From the NCBI RefSeq assembly GCF_006542665.1, contig NZ_AP019735.1:2790001-2854000 (forward strand): 64,000 nucleotides of DNA. The letters are read 5' to 3'. This DNA comes from Alistipes communis. Lineage in GTDB: Bacteria; Bacteroidota; Bacteroidia; Bacteroidales; Rikenellaceae. Every line of letters starts with the position of its first letter. The stretch's first letter is position 1. Below, piece after piece: positions 1 to 7,795 of this stretch. Made by a program: the position numbers and the translations under genes. Below the pieces are notes generated by a model. It made no database searches and was not told where the DNA came from. It saw only the letters and a list, made by a program, of their open reading frames with translations.

Positions 1-429
1 GATGATGCGGTCGAACGAATGTTCGTCGGAGAGTTTCGCCTCGAAACGCGCCAGTCGGCGCTGCATCCGCGCCTTCTCCGTCGCACGGCTCAGCAGCGGC
101 AGGATCTTGTTGTTGTCGTCGCCTTTGGTGATGTAGTCGAATGCGCCGTTCTTGATCGCCTGCACGCCGTCGGGTATGTTGCCGTAGGCGGTGAGCAGGA
201 TGACTTCGGCGGCGGGTGCGATCTCCTTGATCCTGCCGACCAGTTCCACACCGTTGCCGTCGGGGAGTTTGACGTCGCACAGCACGACGTCGGGTTCGTA
301 TTGGCTGAGCAGCCGGAGGCCCGTGGTACAGTCCGGAGCCTGCTCCACGTCGTATCCTTCCAGTCCGATGATGCGCGCCAGCAGCGCACGCAGTTGGGGT
401 TCGTCGTCGATAATCAGAATTTTCGCCAT
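1..429 (-). CDS. Response regulator, NtrC-type, N-terminal part (runs off the window)
   Basis: Reading from the ATG at 429 on the minus strand gives a complete receiver domain. It starts MAKILIIDDEP and has the acidic pair D8/D9, the phospho-acceptor D52 in LCDVKLPDG, T80 in LLTAYG and K102. After about residue 125 a short linker ends in SFDRII, which is how the sigma-54 AAA+ domain of NtrC/ZraR-type regulators usually begins. The gene is therefore probably a sigma-54-dependent activator whose ATPase and DNA-binding domains lie left of the window. The partner kinase is not in view. The receiver assignment is firm; the output domain is inferred from the linker only. Confidence 0.85.
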   Translation of the reverse strand, partial: MAKILIIDDEPQLRALLARIIGLEGYDVEQAPDCTTGLRLLSQYEPDVVLCDVKLPDGNGVELVGRIKEIAPAAEVILLTAYGNIPDGVQAIKNGAFDYITKGDDNNKILPLLSRATEKARMQRRLARFEAKLSDEHSFDRII

Positions 430-450
430 TGCGGTTCGCGTTCTTTGCGG

Positions 451-458
451 CAAAGGTA
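451..458 (-). promoter_or_regulatory. Possible -7 box for the response regulator
   Basis: TACCTTTG on the minus strand fits the Bacteroidota -7 consensus TAnnTTTG and lies 22 bases upstream of the response-regulator ATG. No clear TTTG -33 box is at the right distance, so this is a weak call. Confidence 0.4.
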
Positions 459-655
459 CGACAAAATTCGAAATTGTCGACATGCTCCTGCGGCGGCCGT
501 CGCGGAATCCTGCCGTCCGGTTGTGGTGTGTGTTTCCGGTCGGAATTGCGATGCGTTCCTGCCGGTCAGGCCGCCCCGTCGCATATCCGTCCGCCCGATC
601 CGGACGGCGTAACGGAGGGCAAGGGTGAAATTATTTCGGAAAAAAATTAACAAAA

Positions 656-688
656 TTGTTGAATGTTTCGAAACTCTTCGTATATTTG
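656..688 (+). promoter_or_regulatory. Promoter of the tetR-efflux operon
   Basis: TTGTTG at 656-661 is followed about 20 bases later by TATATTTG at 681-688, matching the Bacteroidota -33/-7 arrangement. It sits about 25 bases before the first ATG of the TetR gene. This close spacing would suit autoregulation by the TetR protein, which is inference. Confidence 0.7.
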
Positions 689-712
689 CACTGACAAAAT
701 TATTAAATCAAA

Positions 713-1363
713 ATGTTAAACAAAGGTAGAATGGGAGAGAAACCGATGCGGAACAAGGAGCAGGCGATTCTCGAAGCGGCCGAACGCGAATTCATCGTCA
801 AGGGATTCGCGGGGGCGCGGACGACCTCGATCGCCGAAGCGGCCGGCGTGACGCACGCCATGCTGCACTACTATTTCCGGACGAAGGAACAACTGTTCGA
901 ACGTATCCTCGACGAGAAGATGCGGTTGATGGGCGAATCGGTGCTGGCAGCCTTCGGGCAGCCGGGATTGCCGCTGGCGGAGCGGCTGCGCGACGGAATC
1001 GAGCGGCATTTCGATTTCATCATGGCCAATCCCGACATGCCGCGCTTCATCGTCAACGAAGTCTTTTCGCGGCCGGAACGTTATGAAACGATGCAGGCGC
1101 GCATCCGTGAGATCGCAGGCGTCCTGATGTGCGATATCCAGCGGGAGCTCGACGCCTCGGCCGACCGCGGCGAAACGGAAAGGATCGACGTGCGGATGCT
1201 GTTGCTCGACATCATCTCGCTCAACGTCTTTCCGTTCATCGCCTATCCTGTCATCGAACCGATTCTGGGGGACCTCACGGCCGACCGCGAACGTTTTTTC
1301 GCACGGCGCAGGGCGGAAAACACGGAGGTGATCCTGCGGCGGCTTAAAAAATGCGACTCATGA
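713..1363 (+). CDS. TetR/AcrR-family transcriptional regulator
   Basis: A 216-residue protein with an N-terminal TetR helix-turn-helix. The segment around residues 15-60 contains AILEAAEREF, GFAGARTTSIAEAAGV and MLHYYFRTKEQLF, which are classic TetR_N features. The remaining helical part is the ligand-binding and dimer domain. Its 3' end overlaps the outer-membrane efflux gene in an ATGA junction, so it heads the seven-gene export operon and probably represses it. The order matches E. coli cecR next to ybhGFSR. Starts at 713, 731 and 746 are all possible; 746 has the best purine-rich upstream stretch (GGGAGAG), while 713 is closest to the promoter. The effector is unknown. Confidence 0.9.
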   Translation: MLNKGRMGEKPMRNKEQAILEAAEREFIVKGFAGARTTSIAEAAGVTHAMLHYYFRTKEQLFERILDEKMRLMGESVLAAFGQPGLPLAERLRDGIERHFDFIMANPDMPRFIVNEVFSRPERYETMQARIREIAGVLMCDIQRELDASADRGETERIDVRMLLLDIISLNVFPFIAYPVIEPILGDLTADRERFFARRRAENTEVILRRLKKCDS

Positions 1364-2640
1364 AACGGATCGTTTTACTGTGCGGGTGTCTGCTGGTCTG
1401 GGGTTCGGCCGGCGCCCAACTGACGCTCGACTCGTGCCGTCTGCTGGCGCGGAACCATTACCCCGAAATCCGGCGCTACGACCTGGTGCGGCAGACGGAG
1501 GAGTACACGCTTTCGAATGCACGGCGGGAGTGGCTGCCGCAGCTGTCGCTTTCGGCGCAGGCCACGTGGCAGACCGCCGTGCCCGCGTTCCCCGATGCGC
1601 TGACCGGTATGCTTACCCAGTACGGCGTAGGGATGCCGGGGATGAATAAGGACCAATATAAAGTGCAGTTGGAAGTGACCCAGACGATTTGGGACGGCGG
1701 AAAGTCGGCCGCCGACAAACGCATCGCCGAAGCCGAAGCCGCCGAACAACGGCAGGCGACGGATGTCGATCTCTATGCGTTGGAGGGGCGGGTGGACGAC
1801 CTCTATTTCGGCATTCTGCTGCTCGACGAACGGGTCGCGCAGACGAAACTGACGCTCGGACTGCTGCGGAACAACCTCGACAAGGTGCGTTCGCTGCAAC
1901 GCAACGGTGCGGCGATGCAGAGCGATGCCGATGCCGTCGAAGCCGAACTGCTGACCGTCGAGCAGCAGCTCGCGCAGGTCGAAGCCTCGCGTGAGAGCTA
2001 CCGCCGGATGCTGGAACTTTTCATCGGAGAGGAGCTGGCCGGTCGGGCGCTCGTGCGGCCGGACGTCGCGGAGCCCGCTTCGTTCGAGGCCGCCCGTCCC
2101 GAACTGGCGCTGTTCGATGCGCAGGCCGAGAAGCTCGCGGCGCAGCGACGGCTGGTGAAATCGGCGACCCGTCCCCGTTTCGGACTCTTCGCGCAGGGAT
2201 ATTACGGGTATCCGGGCATGGACTACTTCGAGAGCATGATGGCGAACGACTGGTCGTGGAATGCGCTCGTCGGATTCCGGATGTCGTGGAATTTCGGGGC
2301 GTTCTACACGAAGAAGAATTCGCTGGGCAAACTCCGCACGGCACAGCGGCAGCTCGATGTGCAGCGCGACGTCTTCCTCTTCAACACACGGTTGCAGACC
2401 GTCGAGGAGAGCGGCGACATCGCCCGCCTGCGCCGCGCGCTGGCCGACGACGACCGCATCGTGCAGCTGCGCCGTGCGGTGCGCGAAGCCGCAGAATCGA
2501 AGCTCCGCAACGGGGTGATCGATACCAACGACCTGCTGCGCAAGATCACCGAGGAGGCGACGGCCGCCACGGCACGGTCGGCGCGGGAGATCGAGTTGGT
2601 GAAGACGATCTATGAATTGAAACATACGATAAACCGATAA
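1360..2640 (+). CDS. TolC-family outer membrane efflux protein
   Basis: Encodes about 426 residues beginning MKRIVLLCGCLLVWGSAGA, a typical Sec signal peptide ending AGAQ. The start is placed at 1360 because its ATG overlaps the tetR stop as ATGA and gives the clean signal sequence; an in-frame ATG at 1351 adds three residues. The rest is long, Ala/Glu/Arg-rich coiled coil in two halves (LRNNLDKVRSLQRNGA and the LRNGVIDTNDLLRK repeat), as expected for the TolC/OEP hairpins that build the periplasmic tunnel. With the following HlyD and ABC genes it would form a tripartite exporter across both membranes. Confidence 0.92.
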   Translation: MKRIVLLCGCLLVWGSAGAQLTLDSCRLLARNHYPEIRRYDLVRQTEEYTLSNARREWLPQLSLSAQATWQTAVPAFPDALTGMLTQYGVGMPGMNKDQYKVQLEVTQTIWDGGKSAADKRIAEAEAAEQRQATDVDLYALEGRVDDLYFGILLLDERVAQTKLTLGLLRNNLDKVRSLQRNGAAMQSDADAVEAELLTVEQQLAQVEASRESYRRMLELFIGEELAGRALVRPDVAEPASFEAARPELALFDAQAEKLAAQRRLVKSATRPRFGLFAQGYYGYPGMDYFESMMANDWSWNALVGFRMSWNFGAFYTKKNSLGKLRTAQRQLDVQRDVFLFNTRLQTVEESGDIARLRRALADDDRIVQLRRAVREAAESKLRNGVIDTNDLLRKITEEATAATARSAREIELVKTIYELKHTINR

Positions 2641-2644
2641 GACC

Positions 2645-3532
2645 ATGAAACGATTCATTATTTACGGTGCGATCCCGCTGTTGGCAGCATCCTGCGGGGG
2701 CGACGGGGATTTCGATGCCACGGGGACGTTCGAAGCCACGGAGATCGTCGTGTCGGCCGAAGCTGCCGGGCGTATCCTCCGCTTCGACGCCGAAGAGGGT
2801 GACGTGCTCCGAGCCGGCAGGCAGGTCGGTGCCATCGACACCGTACAGCTCTATTTGCAGAAATTGCAGCTGGAACGTCAGCGCGCTTCGGTGCGGAGCG
2901 GCCGTCCCGACATCGGGAAACAGGCCGCGTCGCTGCGCGAGCAGATCGCCAAACAGCAGACCGAACGCCGCCGCGTGGAGAACCTGTTGAAGGACGGTGC
3001 GGCCACGACCAAACAGCTCGACGACATCGACGCGCAGTTGAAGGTGCTCGGCGGGCAGTTGGACGCGCTGTTGTCGACGCTGGAAAACAATGCCGTGTCG
3101 ATCGACGAGAATTCGTCGGCCATCGAGTTGCAGATCGCGCAGGTCGAAGACCGGCTCGCCAAGTGCCGCATCGCGTCTCCCGTGACGGGAACGGTGCTGG
3201 CCAAATATGCCGAGGCGGGCGAACTGGCCTCCGTCGGTCGGCCGTTGATGAAGGTCGCCGACCTCGACCGCATCTACTTGCGGGCCTATTTCACGTCGGA
3301 TCAGTTGGCCGACCTGCGTCTGGGCCAGGAGGTGACGGTGACGGCCGATTTCGGCGGGGAGCGGCAGCTCGACTATCCGGGACGCATCGTGTGGATCGCC
3401 TCCGAGAGCGAATTCACTCCCAAAACCATTCAGACCCGAAATTCGCGGGCCGGACTGGTCTATGCGGCGAAGATCGCCGTCGAGAACGACGGCCGGTTGA
3501 AGATCGGCCTTTACGGAGAGGTGAAACTCTAA
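2645..3532 (+). CDS. HlyD/YbhG-family membrane fusion lipoprotein
   Basis: A 295-residue periplasmic adaptor. The N-terminus MKRFIIYGAIPLLAASC ends in a lipobox-like LAASC, so it is probably a lipoprotein anchored in the inner membrane. A biotinyl-lipoyl-like segment (TFEATEIVVSAEAAGRILRF) is followed by an alpha-helical hairpin at about residues 75-165 and a beta-barrel region containing SPVTGTVLAKYAEAGELAS. This is the HlyD_D23/YbhG layout. It starts 4 bases after the TolC-like gene and precedes the ABC ATPases, so it should couple the inner-membrane pump to the outer-membrane tunnel. Confidence 0.92.
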   Translation: MKRFIIYGAIPLLAASCGGDGDFDATGTFEATEIVVSAEAAGRILRFDAEEGDVLRAGRQVGAIDTVQLYLQKLQLERQRASVRSGRPDIGKQAASLREQIAKQQTERRRVENLLKDGAATTKQLDDIDAQLKVLGGQLDALLSTLENNAVSIDENSSAIELQIAQVEDRLAKCRIASPVTGTVLAKYAEAGELASVGRPLMKVADLDRIYLRAYFTSDQLADLRLGQEVTVTADFGGERQLDYPGRIVWIASESEFTPKTIQTRNSRAGLVYAAKIAVENDGRLKIGLYGEVKL

Positions 3533-3543
3533 GTGCGACGACG

Positions 3544-4455
3544 ATGCGGAATGCCATAGAGATTCACGCCCTGACCAAACGTTACGGTATCCTCACGGCG
3601 CTCGACGAGGTGTCGTTCGAGGTCGGGCGGGGCGAGCTGTTCGGCCTGATCGGTCCCGACGGAGCCGGCAAGACGACGCTTTTCCGGCTGCTTGCGACGC
3701 TCGTCGCACCCGACGGCGGCACAGCCTCGGTCGACGGGCTGGATATCGTGGCCGACTACAAGCGCATCCGCGAGCGGGTAGGCTACATGCCCGGACGGTT
3801 TTCGCTCTATCCCGACTTGTCGGTGGGGGAGAACCTCGCTTTCTTCGCGGCGCTGTTCGGGGTGGAGATCGCGGAGAACTACGATCTGGTCGCGCCGATC
3901 TATCGCCAGATCGAACCGTTCCGCGCACGCCGTGCGGGAAAGCTTTCCGGCGGTATGAAGCAGAAGCTCGCACTCTGCTGCGCGCTGATCCACCGGCCCG
4001 CGGTGCTCCTTCTCGACGAGCCGACGACGGGCGTGGACGCCGTGTCGCGCAGCGAGTTCTGGGATATGCTCTCCGAGTTGAAAGGCAAGGGGATTTCGAT
4101 GCTCGTTTCGACGCCCTACATGGACGAAGCGGTGCGCTGCGACCGCGTGGCGCTGTGCGATGGCGGGAAGATCCTGGCCGTCGACACGCCGCAGGGCGTC
4201 GTCGGGCGGTTCGACGAGCCGCTCTACGCGCTTGCGGGCGACGATATGTACGGCCTGCTGCTCGAAGCGCGCCGCCATGCCGACGTGAAGGAGTGTTACC
4301 CCTTCGGCCAGACGCACCACCTGATCGCGGGCGAGGGGTTCGACGCCGGACGCTTCGTCCGCGAGACCACCGCGCGGGGATTCCGCCGTGTGACGCTCCG
4401 ACCGGTCGGGGCGGGAATCGAGGACGTGTTCATAAAACTGATGCGCCATGCGTGA
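3544..4455 (+). CDS. ABC transporter ATP-binding protein (first of two)
   Basis: About 303 residues. It has Walker A GPDGAGKTT near residue 37, a Q-loop region with YMPGRFSLYPDLS, signature LSGGMKQK near residue 138, Walker B VLLLDEPTTGVD, and a DRV-type C-terminal extension of about 80 residues typical of YbhF/CcmA-like export ATPases. ATG at 3544 is chosen because it gives the usual N-terminus (MRNAIEIHALTKRYG). The stop overlaps the next ATPase start by 8 bases. In E. coli YbhF and RbbA the two ATPase halves are fused; here they are separate genes. Confidence 0.93.
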   Translation: MRNAIEIHALTKRYGILTALDEVSFEVGRGELFGLIGPDGAGKTTLFRLLATLVAPDGGTASVDGLDIVADYKRIRERVGYMPGRFSLYPDLSVGENLAFFAALFGVEIAENYDLVAPIYRQIEPFRARRAGKLSGGMKQKLALCCALIHRPAVLLLDEPTTGVDAVSRSEFWDMLSELKGKGISMLVSTPYMDEAVRCDRVALCDGGKILAVDTPQGVVGRFDEPLYALAGDDMYGLLLEARRHADVKECYPFGQTHHLIAGEGFDAGRFVRETTARGFRRVTLRPVGAGIEDVFIKLMRHA

Positions 4456-5188
4456 ACCGATCATATCCGTCAGGGAACTGAGCAAGCGGTTCGGCGACTT
4501 TACCGCCGTAGACCGCATTTCGTTCGATGTGGCGCGGGGCGAAATCTTCGGATTCCTCGGCGCCAACGGTGCCGGAAAGACCACCGCCATGCGGATGTTG
4601 TGCGGATTGAGCTATCCCACGTCGGGAAGCGGTACGGTCGCCGGTTACGACGTGATGCGCGAAGGAGAGCGGATCAAACGCCGCATCGGCTACATGAGCC
4701 AGCGCTTCTCGCTCTACGACGACCTCACGGTGCGGGAAAATATCCGGCTTTTTGCCGGAATCTACGGTCTTCGGCGGATGCAGACGCTGCGCCGCACCGT
4801 CGAGCTGCTGCATCGCCTCGATTTCCGCTCGGAGGCCGATACGCCGGTAGGTTCCCTGCCGCTGGGCTGGAAGCAGAAGCTCGCCTTCTCGGTGGCGACG
4901 CTCCACCGTCCCGAAATAGTCTTCCTCGACGAACCGACGGGCGGTGTCGATCCGCTGACGCGCCGTCAATTCTGGGAGATGATCTACGAGACGGCCGCCG
5001 CGGGGACGACGGTCTTCGTTACCACGCACTACATGGACGAGGCGGAGTACTGCTCGCGGGTGTCGATCATGGTCGACGGGCGGATCCGCGCGCTGGGAAC
5101 TCCGGCCGAATTGAAAGAACAATATGCCGCAGGGTCGATGGACGAGGTATTCCGCATCCTGGCCCGCACGGCCAAACGCTCGGAATAA
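4448..5188 (+). CDS. ABC transporter ATP-binding protein (second of two)
   Basis: A 246-residue nucleotide-binding domain. Walker A is GANGAGKTT (about residues 37-45), the Q-loop region is YMSQRFSLYDDLT, and Walker B is IVFLDEPTGGVD followed by VFVTTHYMDE. The signature is degenerate: LPLGWKQKL replaces the usual LSGGxxQ, so one composite ATP site may be weaker. The first ATPase keeps LSGGMKQK, suggesting an asymmetric heterodimer. The gene overlaps the previous one by 8 bases and the permease start follows its stop after one base. Confidence 0.93.
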   Translation: MREPIISVRELSKRFGDFTAVDRISFDVARGEIFGFLGANGAGKTTAMRMLCGLSYPTSGSGTVAGYDVMREGERIKRRIGYMSQRFSLYDDLTVRENIRLFAGIYGLRRMQTLRRTVELLHRLDFRSEADTPVGSLPLGWKQKLAFSVATLHRPEIVFLDEPTGGVDPLTRRQFWEMIYETAAAGTTVFVTTHYMDEAEYCSRVSIMVDGRIRALGTPAELKEQYAAGSMDEVFRILARTAKRSE

Positions 5189-5189
5189 G

Positions 5190-6278
5190 ATGAAAGGATT
5201 CTTCTCGTTCGTCCGAAAGGAGACGCTGCACATCCTGCGCGACTGGCGCACGATGCTCATCGTGCTGCTGATGCCCGTGGTGCAGCTGCTGCTGTTCGGC
5301 TTCGCCATTTCGGTCGAGGTCAACAACATCGACTTCGCCGTCGTCGCGTCCCATCCGACCGAAGCGGTGCGCCGGCAGGTGGAGCGCATTGCGGCCAATC
5401 CCTATTTCACTTTCGGAGGGTACATCCGCCAGGACGAGGCGGACGAAGTACTGCGCACGGGAGAAGTCGGGGCCGTGGTCGTCTTCGCCGACGACTACGA
5501 CCGGCGGACGGCCGGTTCCGGCGAGCCGGACGGTGCGGCGATCCAGTTGATTTTCGATGCCTCGAATCCCAACGACGCCTCCTCCGGCGCAGGGTACCTG
5601 CGAAGCGTCCTGCTGGCGGAGGGGACGGGCGGCGCGCCGACGCCCGAACTGCATCTGCTTTACAATCCGCAGATGAAGAGCTCCTACAACTTCGTGCCGG
5701 GACTCATGGGATTGATATTCATGTTGATCTGCGCCATGATGACCTCCGTGTCGATCGTTCGAGAGAAGGAGACCGGAACCATGGAGGTGTTGCTCGTGTC
5801 GCCCGTGCGGCCGCTGCGGATCGTCGTGGCCAAGATGATTCCCTACTTTCTGCTGTCGTGCGTCAACCTGGCGACGATCCTGCTGCTGGCGCGTTTCGTG
5901 CTGGGCGTGCCGATGTCGGGCAGCGTCGTGGGACTGGTGGGGCTGTCGCTGCTCTATCTCGTCCTGGCGCTCGCGCTGGGGCTCTTCATCTCGACGATGG
6001 CCGACAGCCAGGTGACGGCGATGCTCATTTCGGGCATGTTGCTGATCCTGCCGCTCATCATGCTCTCGGGGATGGTCTTCCCGATCGAGAACATGCCCGG
6101 CGTTTTGCAGGGAATCTCCTGTATCGTTCCCGCCCGCTGGTATATCGAGGCCGTGCGCAAACTGATGGTCGAGGGGTTGCCCTTCGCTGCCGTGCTGAAA
6201 GAGTTCGCCGTCCTGGCCGTCATGACCGGTGCGCTGATCGGCGTGGCGCTCGGAAAGTTCAACGATAAACTCGAATAA
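5190..6278 (+). CDS. ABC-2 family permease (YbhS/YhhJ-like)
   Basis: About 362 residues starting MKGFFSFVRKETLHILRD. The topology is one N-terminal transmembrane helix, a periplasmic region of about 150 residues, then five to six C-terminal helices beginning FVPGLMGLIFMLICAMM. The REKETGTMEVLLVSPVRP loop is the conserved ABC-2 cytoplasmic motif before the third helix. ATG at 5190 follows the ATPase stop by one base. It should pair with the next permease to form the membrane channel of the exporter. Confidence 0.93.
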   Translation: MKGFFSFVRKETLHILRDWRTMLIVLLMPVVQLLLFGFAISVEVNNIDFAVVASHPTEAVRRQVERIAANPYFTFGGYIRQDEADEVLRTGEVGAVVVFADDYDRRTAGSGEPDGAAIQLIFDASNPNDASSGAGYLRSVLLAEGTGGAPTPELHLLYNPQMKSSYNFVPGLMGLIFMLICAMMTSVSIVREKETGTMEVLLVSPVRPLRIVVAKMIPYFLLSCVNLATILLLARFVLGVPMSGSVVGLVGLSLLYLVLALALGLFISTMADSQVTAMLISGMLLILPLIMLSGMVFPIENMPGVLQGISCIVPARWYIEAVRKLMVEGLPFAAVLKEFAVLAVMTGALIGVALGKFNDKLE

Positions 6279-6280
6279 CG

Positions 6281-7384
6281 ATGCGAACACTACTCGTTTT
6301 ACTCGACAAGGAGTTCCGACAGTTCTTCCGCAATCCGTTCTTGCCGAAAATGGCGGTCGCCTTTCCGATGATGGTGATGCTCGTCATTCCGTGGATCACG
6401 ACGATGGATGTCCGTCATGTCGGCGTCTCGGTGGTCGACAACGACCGCTCGACCGCTTCGCGGCGGCTCGTCGGGAAGATCGGAGCCTCGGACTATTTCC
6501 GGCTCTACGGTGTCACGGAACATTACGGCGCTTCGCTGGCAGCGCTGGAGCGGGGCGATGTCGATGTGATCGTCGAGATTCCCGACGATTTCGAACGTTC
6601 GATTGCGGAACGGTCGCCCCGCAGGGTGAGCATCACGGCCAACGGCGTGAATGCGTTGAAGGGGAGTCTCGGTTCGCAGTATATGGTGCAGACCGTCATG
6701 GGAACCCTCGCCGAACTGCTCGCAGAAGAGGGTGTCGCACCGTCGCCCGACCTGATTACGGTGCAGAACCGCTACAATCCGACGCTCGACTACCGTGCCT
6801 ACATGATCCCTGCGCTGATGATCATGCTGCTTATCATGCTGTGCGGCTTCCTGCCTGCACTCAATCTGGTGGGAGAGAAGGAGCGCGGGACGATCGAGCA
6901 GATCAACGTCACGCCCGTCGGCCGCCTGACCTTCACGCTGGCCAAACTGATTCCCTATTGGATCATCGGTCTGGCCGTGCTGACGGTCGCCATGTCGCTG
7001 GCATGGCTCGTCTACGGACTGACGCCCGTCGGCGCGGTCGGTGCGGTCTATCTGGCCGCCGCGCTCTTCATCGTCACGATGTCGGGACTGGGCGTGGCGA
7101 TCGCCAATCGATCCGATACGATGCAGCAGACGATGTTCGTGATGTTTTTCTTCGTGATGATCTTCGTGCTGATGAGCGGACTGATTACCCCGATCGCGTC
7201 GATGCCCGGCTGGGCGCAGGCGATCACGCGGCTTCTCCCGCCCCGTTATTTCATCGGGATCATGCGTGCGGTCTATCTCAAAGGTACGGCGCTCGGGGAA
7301 CTGTGGGGCGATTATGCGGCGCTGGCCGGTTTCGCCCTTGTCTTTGGTATGTCGGCTATACTGACTTGCAGGAAACGGACGTAG
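6281..7384 (+). CDS. ABC-2 family permease (YbhR-like)
   Basis: A 367-residue homologue of the preceding permease with the same layout: an N-terminal helix, a large periplasmic loop (about residues 40-175), then YMIPALMIMLLIMLCGFLP and four further helices. The conserved loop reads GEKERGTIEQINVTPVGR. It starts 2 bases after the previous stop and is the last gene of the export operon. The substrate cannot be read from sequence; related systems export drugs, cations or lipophilic compounds. Confidence 0.93.
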   Translation: MRTLLVLLDKEFRQFFRNPFLPKMAVAFPMMVMLVIPWITTMDVRHVGVSVVDNDRSTASRRLVGKIGASDYFRLYGVTEHYGASLAALERGDVDVIVEIPDDFERSIAERSPRRVSITANGVNALKGSLGSQYMVQTVMGTLAELLAEEGVAPSPDLITVQNRYNPTLDYRAYMIPALMIMLLIMLCGFLPALNLVGEKERGTIEQINVTPVGRLTFTLAKLIPYWIIGLAVLTVAMSLAWLVYGLTPVGAVGAVYLAAALFIVTMSGLGVAIANRSDTMQQTMFVMFFFVMIFVLMSGLITPIASMPGWAQAITRLLPPRYFIGIMRAVYLKGTALGELWGDYAALAGFALVFGMSAILTCRKRT

Positions 7385-7541
7385 GACCGCAGAGCGCTTG
7401 GAAACGGGTATTTCGGTAGGAAAAAACGAATTTGTCCGACAAAATGCATGTATTCGAAAAATAATCCGTATCTTTACAAAAATGCTCCGGTAACCGATCA
7501 CGAACGATGTGCTGTTCGGAGGGGCCATTGCGGATATTCTG

Positions 7542-7587
7542 GCCAAAATCTCTGCATGATGTGCGAAACGGAGATTTTGGCTTTTTT
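7542..7587 (+). terminator. Intrinsic terminator or attenuator upstream of the fimbrillin locus
   Basis: An 11-bp perfect stem (GCCAAAATCTC at 7542-7552 with GAGATTTTGGC at 7571-7581) is followed directly by six Ts. It lies 158 bases after the exporter operon and 64 bases before the small leader gene. A possible -7 box (TATCTTTA at 7469) precedes it, so it could end the exporter transcript, end a short leader RNA of about 100 nt, or act as an attenuator for the downstream operon. Confidence 0.8.
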
Positions 7588-7650
7588 ATTGCTACTCGAA
7601 TACCTCGGGGTTTGGACGACCTCGAACTGACTGCTTAAATCGAAATAAAC

Positions 7651-7779
7651 ATGGAAGAAAAACGAATTTACGAAACACCGGAACTGTCGCTTTGCGACAC
7701 GGCCATAGAGCGAGGATTCGCGGCATCGATGGATACCTCGACCGAGGAGATCACCCCCGGAGAAGAGGTGGATTGGTAA
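7651..7779 (+). CDS. 42-residue acidic protein ahead of a fimbrillin gene
   Basis: A short open frame encodes 42 residues starting MEEKRIYETPELSLC and ending EITPGEEVDW. It has no signal peptide and is rich in Glu/Thr. Small proteins of this shape, ending in an acidic tail with a terminal Trp, are often found just upstream of fimbrillin-like lipoprotein genes in Bacteroidales; that is recalled family knowledge, not something proven here. It lies 16 bases before the lipoprotein gene in the same direction and is probably co-transcribed. Function unknown. Confidence 0.65.
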   Translation: MEEKRIYETPELSLCDTAIERGFAASMDTSTEEITPGEEVDW

Positions 7780-7795
7780 TTTAAAAAACACAGCT

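Noticed and set aside
1375..2658. Long open frame on the minus strand across the TolC-like gene
   Set aside because: It is the antisense shadow of a GC-rich gene; its His/Arg-rich translation has no domain features. The same applies to other long antisense frames, e.g. 20447-22234 and 30701-33205.
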